Source: an uncultured Erythrobacter sp. (GTDB lineage: Bacteria > Pseudomonadota > Alphaproteobacteria > Sphingomonadales > Sphingomonadaceae). From it: DNA of 64,000 nt. Made by a program: the position numbers and the translations under genes. The stretch spans positions 496,001-560,000 of the forward strand of contig CANKYK010000001.1 in assembly GCA_947488155.1 (NCBI GenBank). Reading direction: 5' to 3'. Position 1 is the stretch's first letter; each line of letters begins with the position of its first letter. Below the pieces are notes generated by a model that worked only from the letters and a program-made list of their open reading frames with translations, did no database searches and had not been told where the DNA came from. This document shows positions 26,786 through 38,000 of the stretch, in pieces.

Positions 26786-28483
26786 TTGAGCCGCCTTAGG
26801 CTCAATGCTTTGCCGCGCGCAACCGCGAAGGGAGATGGCGCGGGACTCTCGCCCGCCGCATCAAAGGGCCCTGAGGTGCTAGACCGTTGGTCGTTGGGCG
26901 CCTGGATCATCGCAGCTCTGGCGGCGATTCCGATCCTCACCATTGTGGTTTCTGCACCAAGTGGCGGGATCGCTAGTCTGGTTGAGCTCGCCTCCACCAT
27001 CCTCTCCGATTATCTGATCAACACCAGCGCGCTGATGCTGCTAACCGCTTTGGTCGCGGGCGTTATCGGGGTCGGCACCGCATGGCTAATCAGTGCGACC
27101 CGCTTTCCCGGCAGGCGAATATTGGCCTGGGCCTTGGTGCTGCCGCTTGCCGTGCCTGCTTATATTGCCGCCTATATCTATGCCGACCTACTCTCGTTCA
27201 CAGGCCCGGTGCAAAGCGGCCTGCGCACAATAACTGGCTGGAGTTTGGGAGATTACAATTTCCCTCAAATCCGCTCACTGCCCGGCGCGGCGCTGATCCT
27301 GGGCCTTGTGCTTTACCCCTACGTCTATCTGCTCGCTCGCGCGGCCTTTTCCGCGCAAAGCCTCGGGCAGTTTCGCGCTGCTCGCAGCCTCGGCGCAGCT
27401 CCCATGCGTGCCTTCACTCACGTCGCCTTGCCCGCCGCCCGGCCCGCTATCGCTGGCGGTCTCGCGCTTGTCCTGATGGAGACTTTGGCCGATTTCGGTG
27501 TTGCTGAGTATTTCGCGATTCCGACCTTCAGCACCGGCATTTTCCGCAGTTGGCTGGCGATGGGTGACAAGCAATTGGCCCTCAAACTCGCGGCATTTAT
27601 GCTGGTCTTCGTGATTGCACTGGTGGTGTTTGAGGCAAGCAGTCGGCGAGGGCGCACGGACAGCCGCGACGCCGCCCGATCGGATGAAGCCTTGGTTGCA
27701 CTAAATGGCTGGCAACAGGCGATAGCGCTCATCTTCTGCGCCCTGCCCATGCTGCTGGGCTTCGGCATTCCGGCCGCGCATCTCGTGGTTTTGGCGCTCG
27801 ATACCGGCGATCAAATGAGCGCTGCGACCCTTTGGAGTTACGCGCGTGACAGCCTTACCCTCGGCCTAAGCGCAGCGCTGGTTTGCACCGTCGCGGCGGT
27901 TATCCTCGCCTTTGCTCAGCGCCGTTCGAACAGCCGCATCACCCGCTTTGCCATCCGGGTGGCAACATTGGGCTATGCCCTGCCCGGCGCGCTACTAGCA
28001 GTGGGATTGCTCGCCCCCTTGGGCGTGTTCGATCAAGCCATCACCCGCTTCTCGCGCGACACCTTTGGCTTTACACACGGCCTGCTGCTCGCGGGCACCA
28101 GCGCGATTTTGATCTATGCTCTGTCGGTGCGGTTTCTGACCGTCGCCTTCAACTCGGTCAGCGGAGGGTTTGAAAAAGTCCCGCCATCGCTGGATGCTGC
28201 CGCCCGTTCGCTCGGCGCGGGACCGGGAGATGTTATGCGGCGGATCCATATCCCACTGCTGACGCCCAGCCTCGCGGCCGCCGCCGCTTTGGTGTTCATC
28301 GACACCCTGCGAGAGCTTCCCGCGACCTTGATCCTGCGGCCTTTCAATCTCGAGACTCTGGCAACGCGGGTCTACCGGCTTGCCAGCGATGAAAAGTTGG
28401 CCGAGGCATCAACCGCCAGCCTTTTGATCCTGGCCGCAGGTCTGATCCCTGTGTTGATGCTGAACCGCGCGGCGAAATCCTAA
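26786..28483 (+). CDS. Ferric iron ABC transporter, permease (FbpB type)
   Basis: A 565-residue fused permease with two BPD_transp_1 domains of about 6 spans each. The EAA-type loops are LGQFRAARSLGAAPMRAFTH in the first half and SLDAAARSLGAGPGDVMRRI in the second. It starts from TTG at 26786, divergent from the ATPase gene with only 23 bases between the two starts, so promoters must overlap or lie inside coding sequence. The two halves match the usual FbpB layout and length. Confidence 0.9.
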   Translation: MSRLRLNALPRATAKGDGAGLSPAASKGPEVLDRWSLGAWIIAALAAIPILTIVVSAPSGGIASLVELASTILSDYLINTSALMLLTALVAGVIGVGTAWLISATRFPGRRILAWALVLPLAVPAYIAAYIYADLLSFTGPVQSGLRTITGWSLGDYNFPQIRSLPGAALILGLVLYPYVYLLARAAFSAQSLGQFRAARSLGAAPMRAFTHVALPAARPAIAGGLALVLMETLADFGVAEYFAIPTFSTGIFRSWLAMGDKQLALKLAAFMLVFVIALVVFEASSRRGRTDSRDAARSDEALVALNGWQQAIALIFCALPMLLGFGIPAAHLVVLALDTGDQMSAATLWSYARDSLTLGLSAALVCTVAAVILAFAQRRSNSRITRFAIRVATLGYALPGALLAVGLLAPLGVFDQAITRFSRDTFGFTHGLLLAGTSAILIYALSVRFLTVAFNSVSGGFEKVPPSLDAAARSLGAGPGDVMRRIHIPLLTPSLAAAAALVFIDTLRELPATLILRPFNLETLATRVYRLASDEKLAEASTASLLILAAGLIPVLMLNRAAKS

Positions 28484-28508
28484 TTCAGCGGACCCGCCGC
28501 GCTAGCGA

Positions 28509-29003
28509 TTACTCGCCGTTGGTTTGCAGATAAGCGATCAAGTCAGCGCGATCTTGCGGATCTTTCACCCCTGGGAACGCCATACGTGTGCCAGGCATAG
28601 CGCCCTGTGGATTCTCCAGATAGGCGAAGAGCTCTTCGGGAGTCCATGTGATGTTGCTGTTGGCGTTTGCTTCACTGTAGTTGAACCCTTCAACCGAGCC
28701 GGACACGCTACCAACAATGCTGTGTAATGATGGGCCAACACGGTTCACACCCTCTTCAAGCACGTGGCATGAACGGCAAAGGCCATAGACCTTTTCACCA
28801 GCAGCCGCGTCACCGGTTAGATCAGCAAAGGCTACGCTTGCGACAGCTTCGGTTGGCTCTACTGGCGCTTCAACGGCGGCCTCTACCGCTCCGGTTTCTG
28901 CCTCGGCAGGAGCTGAGCCGCCCTCTTCTGCGCCGCCGCCACAAGCCGAAACAGATACAAGGCTCACCAAGGCCAAAGTGCCTAGCAATGCGTTACGCTT
29001 CAT
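28509..29003 (-). CDS. Lipoprotein cytochrome c
   Basis: A 164-residue class I cytochrome c anchored as a lipoprotein (lipobox VSAC near residue 20). An Ala/Glu/Val-rich tether is followed by the heme motif CRSCH, the RVGPSLHSIVG segment and the distal Met in GTRMAFPGVKD. A GAGGA site 9 bases before the ATG at 29003 supports this start; a much longer upstream frame lacks support. The gene is divergent from the molybdenum hydroxylase operon, 237 bases away, and could accept its electrons. No other gene was seen in that gap. Confidence 0.88.
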   Translation of the reverse strand: MKRNALLGTLALVSLVSVSACGGGAEEGGSAPAEAETGAVEAAVEAPVEPTEAVASVAFADLTGDAAAGEKVYGLCRSCHVLEEGVNRVGPSLHSIVGSVSGSVEGFNYSEANANSNITWTPEELFAYLENPQGAMPGTRMAFPGVKDPQDRADLIAYLQTNGE

Positions 29004-29240
29004 ATTCGAACATCCTCTACAATCCAGATTGCGTCGACCCCAATGATCGCCGCCTAGACGAGAATCATTACAATGCCTAGCTTTCACAGCCATCTCCCTT
29101 TCGCTAGCCAGAATGAAACGGATTGCGGCTTCGCCAAGGGGAGCAAAGCTGAGCGGCTTTCGCTGACGCTCAAGATTTGGTAGTGTTTTGAAACGTACTG
29201 CGCGGCACGAGCAAACCCCCGCCCCAATGGAGCCAAACGA

Positions 29241-29738
29241 ATGATCGAGTTCACCATCAACGGCCAAGCCACCAGCCTGGATGCCGATCCCAATATGCCG
29301 ATCCTGTGGATCGTGCGCGAGAAGCTGGGCATGACCGGGACCAAGTTTGGCTGCGGGATCGCCGCTTGCGGGGCCTGCACCGTGCATCTCGACGGGGAGC
29401 CTGTGCGCAGCTGCTCCACTCCGCTCTCCGCGGCTGAAGGCCGAGCGATCACCACGATTGAAGGTGTTGCAGGCGAAGACGGCGCGCTGAGTGCGGTTCA
29501 GCAAGCCTGGATCAGCGAGCAAGTACCGCAATGCGGATATTGCCAATCGGGCCAGATCATGTCGGCGACGGCTCTGCTGCGTGACAATCCTGAGCCGAGC
29601 GATGAAGACATTGATGCTGCGATGAGCGGCAACATCTGCCGCTGCGGAACGTACAAACGCATTCGCCAAGCCATTAAGGTCGCCGCCGGTCTGGAGACCG
29701 CGCAATCCGAAGACGAAGCGCAGGAGAGCGCGGCATGA
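29241..29738 (+). CDS. Molybdenum hydroxylase 2Fe-2S subunit (IorA type)
   Basis: A 165-residue iron-sulfur subunit like isoquinoline 1-oxidoreductase IorA. The plant-type cluster ligands are in [16 protein letters not shown] plus a downstream Cys (VRSC), and the second cluster ligands are in [11 protein letters not shown] and [16 protein letters not shown] lies 8 bases before the ATG. Its stop overlaps the start of the Mo subunit as ATGA, so the two are made together. Confidence 0.92.
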   Translation: MIEFTINGQATSLDADPNMPILWIVREKLGMTGTKFGCGIAACGACTVHLDGEPVRSCSTPLSAAEGRAITTIEGVAGEDGALSAVQQAWISEQVPQCGYCQSGQIMSATALLRDNPEPSDEDIDAAMSGNICRCGTYKRIRQAIKVAAGLETAQSEDEAQESAA

Positions 29739-32023
29739 GCGAGCAAGAAACAGCGAAACCTACGGCAAAGACTGAGCGCAGCGCAGCCGCCAAGTGGAGC
29801 CGTCGCGGTTTCATTGGTGCTGGCGTGCTAGCTGGCGGCGCATTGCTGATCGGGGTTGGAGTGCGCCCAGGCAATCCGGTCGGCAAGTTGAAAGCCAAGG
29901 TCGCAGGCGGTGCTGGCGAAGAGCTGGTCAACAGCTGGGTAAAAGTCGGGGCGGACAATGTGGTGACGGCGATCATCCCCCATTGCGAAATGGGTCAGGG
30001 CGCGCATTCCGTGCTCGCGCAAATGCTGGCCGATGAGCTGGATGCCGATTGGTCAAAAGTCGAAGTGATGCAAGCCCCCGCCGATGGCAGCTATATCGTC
30101 AGCGACGCCGCGCGCATGTTCGTCGCCCCATTCACCATGAATGCCGCTGATTGGATTGAGCCGACATGGGACGGCCTGTTCACGCAGATCGGGCGATTGG
30201 CCGACGTTATGATCACCGGAGGCAGTTCCTCAATCCGCACCACCGGCCAATATCAAATGCGGATCGCAGGCGCGGCAGCGCGCAAGATGCTGATCGGTGC
30301 AGCAGCCGATGAATGGGGCGTACCAACCAGCGAGATCACGACGCGCAACAGCACGCTGATCCATAGCGGCAGCGGCAAGTCTGCGCCCTATTCTGATTTC
30401 GCTGCAGCAGCAGCTAATCAACCCATGGACAGCTCGCCTGCGCTGAAAGATCCTAAAGACTACCGCCTGATGGGCAAGAGCAAGCGCCGGACCGACATTC
30501 CCGCCAAGGTAATGGGCAAGGCCGACTTCGGGATCGACGCCAATATTCCCGGCGTGGAATTGTCTGATCTTTCCTATGCGGCGGTGCGCCGTGCTCCGGT
30601 ACCCGGCACTAAGGTAACGAGCATGGACGCGGAAGCCGCCAAAGACATGCCGGGTGTGCAACAGATCCTCAACATGGGCAGTTTCATCGCAGTGGTGGCC
30701 GATGGCTATTGGAACGCGCAGCAGGCGCTCAACACAATCACGGCGGAATACAGCGCCTCGGAAAGTCCGATCAAGACAACCGCCGATCAATTCGCAGCCT
30801 TCAGAGATGCGATTGATGCAGCAGGTGATGACGGCGGGGAGCAAGCCGCGTCCAAAGGCGATGCGGCCAGCGCGTTTGCGGATGCGGCGACCAAGCTGGA
30901 GGCGGAATACAGCGCTCCGTTTCTTGCCCATGCTCCGATGGAGCCGGTCAATTGCACCGCATGGGTGCGCGACACCGATGATGGGGCGAAGTGCGACATC
31001 TGGACAAGCACTCAGGTGCCGCTGATGGCGCGCAGCGCGGCCGCAGGAGCCCTAGGCATGGATGACGAGGATGTCACCGTGCATCACCCGTTTCTAGGCG
31101 GCGCATTCGGGCGGCGGCTAGAGAATGATTATGTGACGATGGCAGTGCGAGTGGCGAAGGCCACTGGCTATCCAATCAAGATGATTTGGTCGCGTGAGGA
31201 AGACACGCAAAAGGCGCTGTACCGACCCGCAGATGTAAGCCGCTTTAAAGGCGGTCTTGACGCGGGCGGCAGGTTGGTTGCCTACAACAACATCTTCACT
31301 CAGCGGCATGACCCGGCAGAGGCAAGCGTTCCCGGCATTTATGACATTGCCAACACCTCGGTCCGCGTCGCGGAGGCGCCATTGCACCTGCCATTTTCCG
31401 CATGGCGCTCGGTCGATCATTCACAACAGGGTTTCTTCATTGAGAGCTTCATTGACGAGGCCGCCAATGCCGCTGGTGCGGACCCGCTGGAATACCGCCT
31501 CAGCATGCTCGGTGCGAACACCGCACGGCACAAAGGCGTGCTCGAAAAAGTCGCTGAGATAAGCAATTGGAGCACTCCGCGCGGAGAAGGCATTGGCCTG
31601 GGCGTCGCCATCATCGAAAGTTTCGGTACGGTGGGCGCAGAGGTAATCGAGGTCGACATGACTTCAGGCCGCCCCAAAATGCTCAATGTCTGGGCCGCAA
31701 TGGATGCGGGCTATGTCATGAACCCCGATGGTTTCCGTAATCAGATCGAGGGCGGGATCGTGTTCGGCCTAACCGCGGCTATGTACGGTGAAATTGAGCT
31801 GGAAGACGGAGCCGTCAAGCAGAGCAATTTCCACGACTATCAAATGCTGCGTATGGACGAGACACCAGCCATAGAAGTTGCGATCATCAACAGCGGCACT
31901 GTGCCGATTGGCGGCGCAGGTGAGCCGAGTACATCGCCCGCAGCGCCTGCTCTAGCCAATGCGATATTTGCTGCTAGCGGCAAACGTCTGCGCGAAATGC
32001 CGTTCGCGAAGCAATTCGCATAA
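29735..32023 (+). CDS. Molybdenum hydroxylase catalytic subunit (IorB type), Tat-exported
   Basis: A 762-residue aldehyde oxidase/xanthine dehydrogenase-family molybdopterin subunit. The N terminus carries a twin-Arg motif SRRGFIGAG (Arg23-Arg24) and a hydrophobic segment, so it is exported folded with its small subunit. Family segments include [49 protein letters not shown] and [20 protein letters not shown], in which the Glu is the likely active-site base. As in other IorAB enzymes there is no FAD subunit in the operon; the acceptor would be a cytochrome. The substrate is not known. Confidence 0.92.
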   Translation: MSEQETAKPTAKTERSAAAKWSRRGFIGAGVLAGGALLIGVGVRPGNPVGKLKAKVAGGAGEELVNSWVKVGADNVVTAIIPHCEMGQGAHSVLAQMLADELDADWSKVEVMQAPADGSYIVSDAARMFVAPFTMNAADWIEPTWDGLFTQIGRLADVMITGGSSSIRTTGQYQMRIAGAAARKMLIGAAADEWGVPTSEITTRNSTLIHSGSGKSAPYSDFAAAAANQPMDSSPALKDPKDYRLMGKSKRRTDIPAKVMGKADFGIDANIPGVELSDLSYAAVRRAPVPGTKVTSMDAEAAKDMPGVQQILNMGSFIAVVADGYWNAQQALNTITAEYSASESPIKTTADQFAAFRDAIDAAGDDGGEQAASKGDAASAFADAATKLEAEYSAPFLAHAPMEPVNCTAWVRDTDDGAKCDIWTSTQVPLMARSAAAGALGMDDEDVTVHHPFLGGAFGRRLENDYVTMAVRVAKATGYPIKMIWSREEDTQKALYRPADVSRFKGGLDAGGRLVAYNNIFTQRHDPAEASVPGIYDIANTSVRVAEAPLHLPFSAWRSVDHSQQGFFIESFIDEAANAAGADPLEYRLSMLGANTARHKGVLEKVAEISNWSTPRGEGIGLGVAIIESFGTVGAEVIEVDMTSGRPKMLNVWAAMDAGYVMNPDGFRNQIEGGIVFGLTAAMYGEIELEDGAVKQSNFHDYQMLRMDETPAIEVAIINSGTVPIGGAGEPSTSPAAPALANAIFAASGKRLREMPFAKQFA

Positions 32024-32045
32024 GCGTTGGCTAAGGAGGCAAGAC

Positions 32046-32228
32046 ATGCGCAAATTCATCGCAGCAATTACAGCTGTTAGTGCACTCTCACTCGCCGGAT
32101 GTAGCGGGTCAGAGGTTCAGGAACCGGTCGAGCAAATTGTCGTAGCCGAGCCAGGCAAAGCGGCCAGCGCGACCAGCGGCGAGACCGGGCCAGAACAAAT
32201 CGCCGAACCCGAACAGCCTGCCGAATAG
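32046..32228 (+). CDS. Tiny lipoprotein in the molybdenum hydroxylase operon
   Basis: A 60-residue lipoprotein with signal peptide MRKFIAAITAVSALSLAGC and lipobox LAGC. The mature part is only about 42 residues, acidic and rich in Glu, Pro and Ala. A strong AAGGAGG lies 5 bases before the ATG, and it sits between the Mo subunit and xdhC. No family was recognised. It may anchor or assist the exported enzyme. Confidence 0.7.
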   Translation: MRKFIAAITAVSALSLAGCSGSEVQEPVEQIVVAEPGKAASATSGETGPEQIAEPEQPAE

Positions 32229-32237
32229 AAACGCCTA

Positions 32238-33182
32238 ATGGACCGCGACCGGGTCTTTGCCTTTCTGAGCGATCGGCAGCGTGAAGGCCGTGCCTGCGCG
32301 CTTGTGACAGTGATGGCGGTCGAGGGTTCCTCCATCCGTAACCCCGGCACGCATATGGCGGTTTGCGAAGACGGCCGATTTGCCGGATCGCTCTCTGGCG
32401 GGTGCATAGAAAACGCCGTCGTTGCTGAAGCGCTAGAGGCCCTGCGCCAGGGCAAACCACGCATTGTCCGCTTTGGCGCAGGCTCGCGTTACATCGATAT
32501 CACCCTTCCCTGCGGCGGCGGGATCGATGTGCATTTCCAACCATTGGCGGACAGGGAATTCACCGAGCGGTGCACCGCAGCAATCGCCGCGCGAGCGCCC
32601 TTCACCGTGGAAATCAGCATCGGTGAGATCGCTTGCATTGACGGCTGGCAAGCAGTCCGAGCCGATGTCGCATCCGCCATAGGCATGTTCGGCCATTGGC
32701 CTCGACCACGCCTTTGCGTCATCGGGCATGGCGCCAGTGTTGAGGCGCTGGTCAAGCTCGCAAGCGCGATGGACATTGCCAGCGACGTTTTGTCGCCCGA
32801 TCCCGAGATCTGCAAGCGCCTCACCAGCCTTGGCACTCCGGCTCAATTGCTCACCCAGACCGGCGACATCCATCTGCTCACTAGCGATCCCTGGACCGCC
32901 TTTGTTTTCCTATTCCACGACCATGATTGGGAAGTAAAACTGCTCGCTCGCGCGCTGGAACTGCAGCATTTCTATTGCGGAGCAATGGGCAGCCGCAAAG
33001 CCCACGGCGCGCGCAGCGAAGCGCTGCTCGCCAGCGGTGTGAGCGCCGACGCGATCGCTTCGATCAACGCCCCGCTTGGCCTGTTTCATTCCTCGCGCGA
33101 TCCAGAGACATTGGCGCTATCTGCGTTAAGCGAAATCGTGCAGGCCTATCAATCAGCAGATTTTGCGGGCCATGATGCATAG
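32238..33182 (+). CDS. XdhC-family molybdenum cofactor maturation factor
   Basis: A 314-residue XdhC/CoxI-type protein that binds molybdenum cofactor and promotes its sulfuration and insertion. The N-terminal domain has VMAVEGSSIRNPGTHMAV and SLSGGCIENAVVAEA; the C-terminal Rossmann domain has LCVIGHGASVEALVKLA and the typical YCGAMGSRKAHGAR. It directly follows the enzyme it is likely to mature, 9 bases after the small lipoprotein gene. Confidence 0.92.
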   Translation: MDRDRVFAFLSDRQREGRACALVTVMAVEGSSIRNPGTHMAVCEDGRFAGSLSGGCIENAVVAEALEALRQGKPRIVRFGAGSRYIDITLPCGGGIDVHFQPLADREFTERCTAAIAARAPFTVEISIGEIACIDGWQAVRADVASAIGMFGHWPRPRLCVIGHGASVEALVKLASAMDIASDVLSPDPEICKRLTSLGTPAQLLTQTGDIHLLTSDPWTAFVFLFHDHDWEVKLLARALELQHFYCGAMGSRKAHGARSEALLASGVSADAIASINAPLGLFHSSRDPETLALSALSEIVQAYQSADFAGHDA

Positions 33183-33768
33183 TCACGGTGGGCTTATGAT
33201 CGCGCTGCTGGCGGCGGGCCAATCTCAGCGTTTTGGCACGGCGGACAAACTGTCTGCGGAGTTGAACGGCACCATGCTGGGCCTGCATGCGAGCGATACT
33301 CTCGCTGCCCTGCCCGCCGATCATCGCATAGTCATTGCATCAAGCGATGAGCATGCATGCGCCGATGGCTGGCACACAGACGGCTTTCAAATCGCAGTCA
33401 ATCCAGATGCCGATCTCGGCATGGGAACGTCGGTTGCTCTTGCGGCGAGACTAGCCGCTGAGGAGAAGGCCGAGGCGCTGCTTATTGCGCTTGCCGATAT
33501 GCCATTCGTACCGCTCACCCACTTGAAACGCCTTGCTGCATGCTCAGCGCCCAATGCTCTTTATGCCTCCTGCAGCTCCGTCAAAAGTTCGAGTCAACGC
33601 ATGCCGCCAGCATTGTTCGGATTCTCACACTTCACGGCACTGATCTCTTGTGATGGAGAACAGGGCGCGCGCGATCTAATTCGCCAGGCACAGCTTATTC
33701 AAGTTGCGCCTGAATTCCTGGCTGATATTGATCATCCGAGTGATTTGGAACGCCTAGAAAAACGCTAA
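33172..33768 (+). CDS. MobA-like NTP transferase (molybdenum cofactor nucleotidyltransferase)
   Basis: A roughly 198-residue MobA/MocA-like enzyme that would add CMP to molybdopterin for this enzyme class. The nucleotide motif LLAAGQSQRFGTADKL is at the N terminus, with ADMPFVPLTHL as the metal-binding segment. The ATG at 33172 overlaps xdhC by 11 bases; the ATG at 33196 gives a more usual N terminus (MIALLAAGQS) but with a poor ribosome binding site. It ends the operon and overlaps the convergent transporter gene by 15 bases. Confidence 0.85.
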   Translation: MMHSHGGLMIALLAAGQSQRFGTADKLSAELNGTMLGLHASDTLAALPADHRIVIASSDEHACADGWHTDGFQIAVNPDADLGMGTSVALAARLAAEEKAEALLIALADMPFVPLTHLKRLAACSAPNALYASCSSVKSSSQRMPPALFGFSHFTALISCDGEQGARDLIRQAQLIQVAPEFLADIDHPSDLERLEKR

Positions 33769-35001
33769 GATGACGCTGATAGGACCATAAAGCAGGTCAG
33801 TTAGCAGCATCAAACGCACGCCCAGCCCTGCCGCAATCAGCACCACGCCAAAGCCCAGCACATTGGCAAGTGTACCATTGGCAAAGCGGCCAAGTACGGC
33901 TTTCTGATTCATCACATAGAGCAGGAAGATCGCAACAATTGGCAGCAGCAATCCATTGGCGAATTGCGCAGTGAGGATGATCTCAATTGGGCGAATTCCG
34001 GTGAGTGCAACACCAGCTCCGATGAGAACAACGCTGAGCGCAATTGCCCGAAACTTGAATGATTTTTGTCCACCTTCGACACGCAATATCTCGGTCATGG
34101 CAAAGGCCGTAGCGAGCGGCGCGGTGATCGCGCTGGTCAGACCCGCTGCGAACAAGCCTATACCAAGCAGATACTTAGAACCGGATCCAAACAACGGTTC
34201 GAACTGCCCCGCCATCTCCGTTGCACTGCCAACAGAGATGCCTGCGGCAAACAGGCTGGCCGCGGCGGTCGATGCGATCAAGATCGCGATAATCCCACCA
34301 ATACCAATGGCAATGCTGGTGTCGGCACGCGCGGCCGTCAAATCATCAGGGCCAGCCCACTTTGCCTTGGCAGCGGACGCGTGGAGAAACAGATTGTAAG
34401 GCACGATTGTGGTCCCGATCAGGGCAATAACGGTCAGCAATGCACCTGATGGAATTTGCGGTACGAACGCACCGGTCAGCAAAGCGCCCATATCCGGCCG
34501 AACCACCAGAAACACTGCTACAAACGACGCTGCCATGATCGCAACCAGCCCAAGCAAGACCCTTTCAATATGCTTATAGCTGCCAGATACCAATAGTCCT
34601 GCGGCCAGTACCGCAATCAGCAGTACTGAACCTTTGAAGACTGTATCGGATTCACCCGCAATCGCAGAGATCCCCAAAGCTGCTCCTGACAGATTGCCCG
34701 CTTCATACGCCGCGTTACCAAGATAGAGGGCAAGGCCAACCAAAACGATCAAAGGCCATTTCCAGATTGAGCTATCAAGCAGATCGGCCAGAGTTTCGCC
34801 CAAACCCTTCTGCGTGACCACACCAAGACGAGCAGCCATTTCTTGCAACACGATGGTGGCCAAGGTGGCGAACACCAACGCCCAAATCAACGCATAGCCA
34901 AAACTCGCCCCGGCGATTGTACAGGCCGTTACCGTGCCCGGCCCAATAAAGGCGGCAGTTACCAGCGCTCCTGGTCCGATATTGCGTACCTTGCTGATCA
35001 T
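33754..35001 (-). CDS. Nramp-fold transporter with degenerate metal site
   Basis: A 415-residue inner-membrane carrier with about 11 spans, clearly related to Nramp/MntH (GASFGYALIW after the first span, LHAS after the sixth). The canonical DPGN of span 1 reads GPGT (Gly20, Thr23), and the MPH motif of span 6 reads VPYN (Val200, Tyr202), so the Asp, Asn and Met that bind the metal are all replaced. It probably does not move Mn or Fe. It is coupled by ATGA overlap to a 5-oxoprolinase gene, so the substrate may be 5-oxoproline or a similar amide. That substrate is an inference from context. Confidence 0.85.
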   Translation of the reverse strand: MISKVRNIGPGALVTAAFIGPGTVTACTIAGASFGYALIWALVFATLATIVLQEMAARLGVVTQKGLGETLADLLDSSIWKWPLIVLVGLALYLGNAAYEAGNLSGAALGISAIAGESDTVFKGSVLLIAVLAAGLLVSGSYKHIERVLLGLVAIMAASFVAVFLVVRPDMGALLTGAFVPQIPSGALLTVIALIGTTIVPYNLFLHASAAKAKWAGPDDLTAARADTSIAIGIGGIIAILIASTAAASLFAAGISVGSATEMAGQFEPLFGSGSKYLLGIGLFAAGLTSAITAPLATAFAMTEILRVEGGQKSFKFRAIALSVVLIGAGVALTGIRPIEIILTAQFANGLLLPIVAIFLLYVMNQKAVLGRFANGTLANVLGFGVVLIAAGLGVRLMLLTDLLYGPISVILAFF

Positions 35002-38000
35002 GCTTCGCCTTCTTCCATTCTTCGCTCAGCGAGCAGGCCAAAGCCGCCGCCGGTTGGTGTTTCAATCACAATCCGGTCGCCCGCGGCCATGTGGGTTTGC
35101 GCGCATCCGCCAAGGTTATCGCAGTGTCCATCCACGCACAGAGCCAGATTGCGACCCACCCGGCCATTCTCGCCGCCCATTATGCCCGGTGCAGGTACGC
35201 GTCGACGCTCTGACAGAATGGCGCATTCCATCTCCTCTCGAAACCGGATCACCCGGCGGACCCCGTCGCCTGCGTTCCATTGTCCCTTGCCGCCCGATCC
35301 GCGCTCAATCCGAAACTCGTCGAGCACCACGGGATAGCGCTGCTCCAGCACTTCGGGATCGGTCATACGAGTGTTTGTCATATGGGTGTGGACGCCGGAC
35401 GCCCCGTCGAAGCCCGGACCGGCGGGCGCGCCGGAGCAAATCGTCTCGTAATATTGGACGCGGGCATTGCCAAAGGTGAGGTTGTTCATGGTCCCCTGCC
35501 CCGTGCCGAGCCGCCCTAGCGCCGCGAACAGAGCGTCGGTGACAGCCTGGCTGGTCTCGACATTGCCCGCGACCACAGCCGCCGGGAACGCGGGATTGAG
35601 TAGGCAGCCTTCTGGGATAATCACGTCGAGCGGCTTCATACAGCCAGCGTTGAGCGGAATGTCATCGCCGACAAGGCAGCGAAAGACATATAGGATCGCG
35701 GCATGCGTGATCGCGCGCGGGGCGTTGAAGGCATTGTCCATCTGGGTGGACGTTCCGCTGAAATCGACTGTCGCGCGGCCCTCTTGCTTGTCGGCGCGGA
35801 TGGCGACCCTAATCGCCGCTCCGCTGTCCAGTTCGAGCGCGAACTCGCCATCTTCGAGTGTCTGGATCGCGCGTTTGACCGCCGCCTCCGCGCTGTCCTG
35901 GATGAAGCCCATATAGGCGCGCACTTGGCCCAGCCCATAGCTGCGCACCAGCTTACCGAGCTCATTCGCGCCTGCTTTGTTCGCGGCGACCTGCGCCATC
36001 AGGTCAGCGATATTCTGGACCGGGTTGCGCGCCGGGTAAGGCCCGCTGCTGAGAGCATTTTCTATTCGCGCCGTTTGAAATTCGCCGTTATCCACCAGCT
36101 TGATGTTGTCCAGCAGCACACCTTCTTCATGGATTGTGCGACCCAGCGGCGACATGGACCCTGGCGCAATGCCGCCAATATCCTCGTGATGCGCGCGTGA
36201 CGCGGTGAAGAACATCAGCGATCCGTCTGTCTCGTCAAACACCGGGGTGACCACAGTTATATCAGGGAGGTGTGAGCCGCCCCTATGCGGGTTGTTATGC
36301 ACGAAGGCATCACCGGGCTGAATCGATTGGCCGCTCTCAATGATCGTCTTGACGCTCGCATCCATCGAGCCAAGGTGCACCGGCACATGCGGAGCATTGG
36401 CTACCAGATTGCCGTCCGCATCGAAAATGGCGCAAGAAAAGTCGAGCCTCTCCTTCACATTCACCGATTGAGACGTGTTGCGCAGGACAACACCCATTTG
36501 CTCCGCGATCGACATGAAGAGATTGTTGAATATTTCCAGCGTGACGGGATCGCTTTGTTCGGCCACTTGCGCGTCCACTGCGGAGGCAATTTCGACCTCC
36601 CCCGCTGTCAGGATAAGGTGCCCATAGGCGTTGAGGTCAGCGCTCCAGCCCGGTTCAACAATGATCGTACCGGTCGGCTCGGTAATGATGGCGGGGCCTT
36701 GAATTGTGGCTCCGGGCACCAGCGAAGCAATGTCATAGACCGGCGTATTGTGATGCGCGCGCCTGGTGAACACTTGCACTTCGTCAATTGGGTCTGGCGT
36801 GGCGTCGCCATGCGCTTTAACCACCGCCTCATCTGGCCGCTCTCCCGCTGCGCGCGTTTCGACGACCAAAGTGTCCAGCAACACGGCCTTACCCGGCGCG
36901 AGGAAACCGAATTGCCGTGCATGATCCGCTTCGAATGCCGCGCGCATTGCCGCTGCGCTGCCAATGGCGACGCGGATCACCGTGTCCGTCCCGCGATAAC
37001 GCAGCAGCGCAGAGGCGCGATGTTCGAGCGCTTTTTCTCCTACGCCTTGCTCCGCCAACTCGCGGGCATTCTCCGCTTCAAGCTCGGCGATCATTACCTC
37101 AATCTGCGCCAGCACCGGACCGTTCAGCTCATCGTCAACGACCCGCTGCCGCTCAGTCTCTATCGCTGCCAACCCCATGCCATAGGCGGATAGAACACCA
37201 GCAAAAGGATGCAGCAAGATTGAGCGGATACCCAATCGTTCCGCGACCAGGCAAGCATGCTGTCCCCCAGCGCCACCAAAGCAATTGAGAGCATATTTCT
37301 GCACATCATAACCGCGCGCAATCGAGATTTTCTTGATCGCTTGGGCCATGTGCTCGACCGCGATTTCTAGGAAGCCCTCAGCCACCTGTTCTGCGCTGCG
37401 GCCATCGGAGATCTCGCCCGCAACCGCTTCAAAGCCAGCGCGCGCCACCTCCACACCCAGCGGCTCATTCTGATCAGCGCCGAAAATCTTCGGGAAATGC
37501 TCCGGCTGCAATTTACCCAGCACCACATTGATATCCGTAACCGTCAACGGACCGCTGCGCCGGTAACTCGCCGGGCCAGGGTCCGCTCCCGCAGAGCCGG
37601 GGCCGACCCGCAGCCGGCCATCCTCATAGCGCAGCACCGATCCACCGCCAGCGGCCACAGTGTGAATGTTGAGCATCGGCACGCGCATCTGCACGCCAGC
37701 GACCTTGGTCTCATAGACCTTCTCAAACTCGCCCGCATAATGCGATACATCGGTGGATGTCCCGCCCATGTCGAAGCCAATCACGCGGTCGAACCCGGCC
37801 AGTTTTGCGGTGTGGACACAACCAACAATCCCGCCTGCTGGACCAGAGAGAATGGCATCACGCCCTCGAAACTGCGCAGCATCCACCAGTCCGCCAGAGC
37901 TTTGCATAAACAGCAGCTGCCCCGGTTCATCCACCTTACCAAAGGCGCTCGCCACCCGGTCAACATAGCCGCGCAAAATGGGCGTCAAATAGGCATCGAC

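Noticed and set aside
29004-29705. A 398-residue reading of the cytochrome gene with a long N-terminal extension
   Set aside because: The extension lies antisense to the 2Fe-2S subunit gene; the ATG at 29003 has a ribosome binding site and gives a normal lipoprotein signal.
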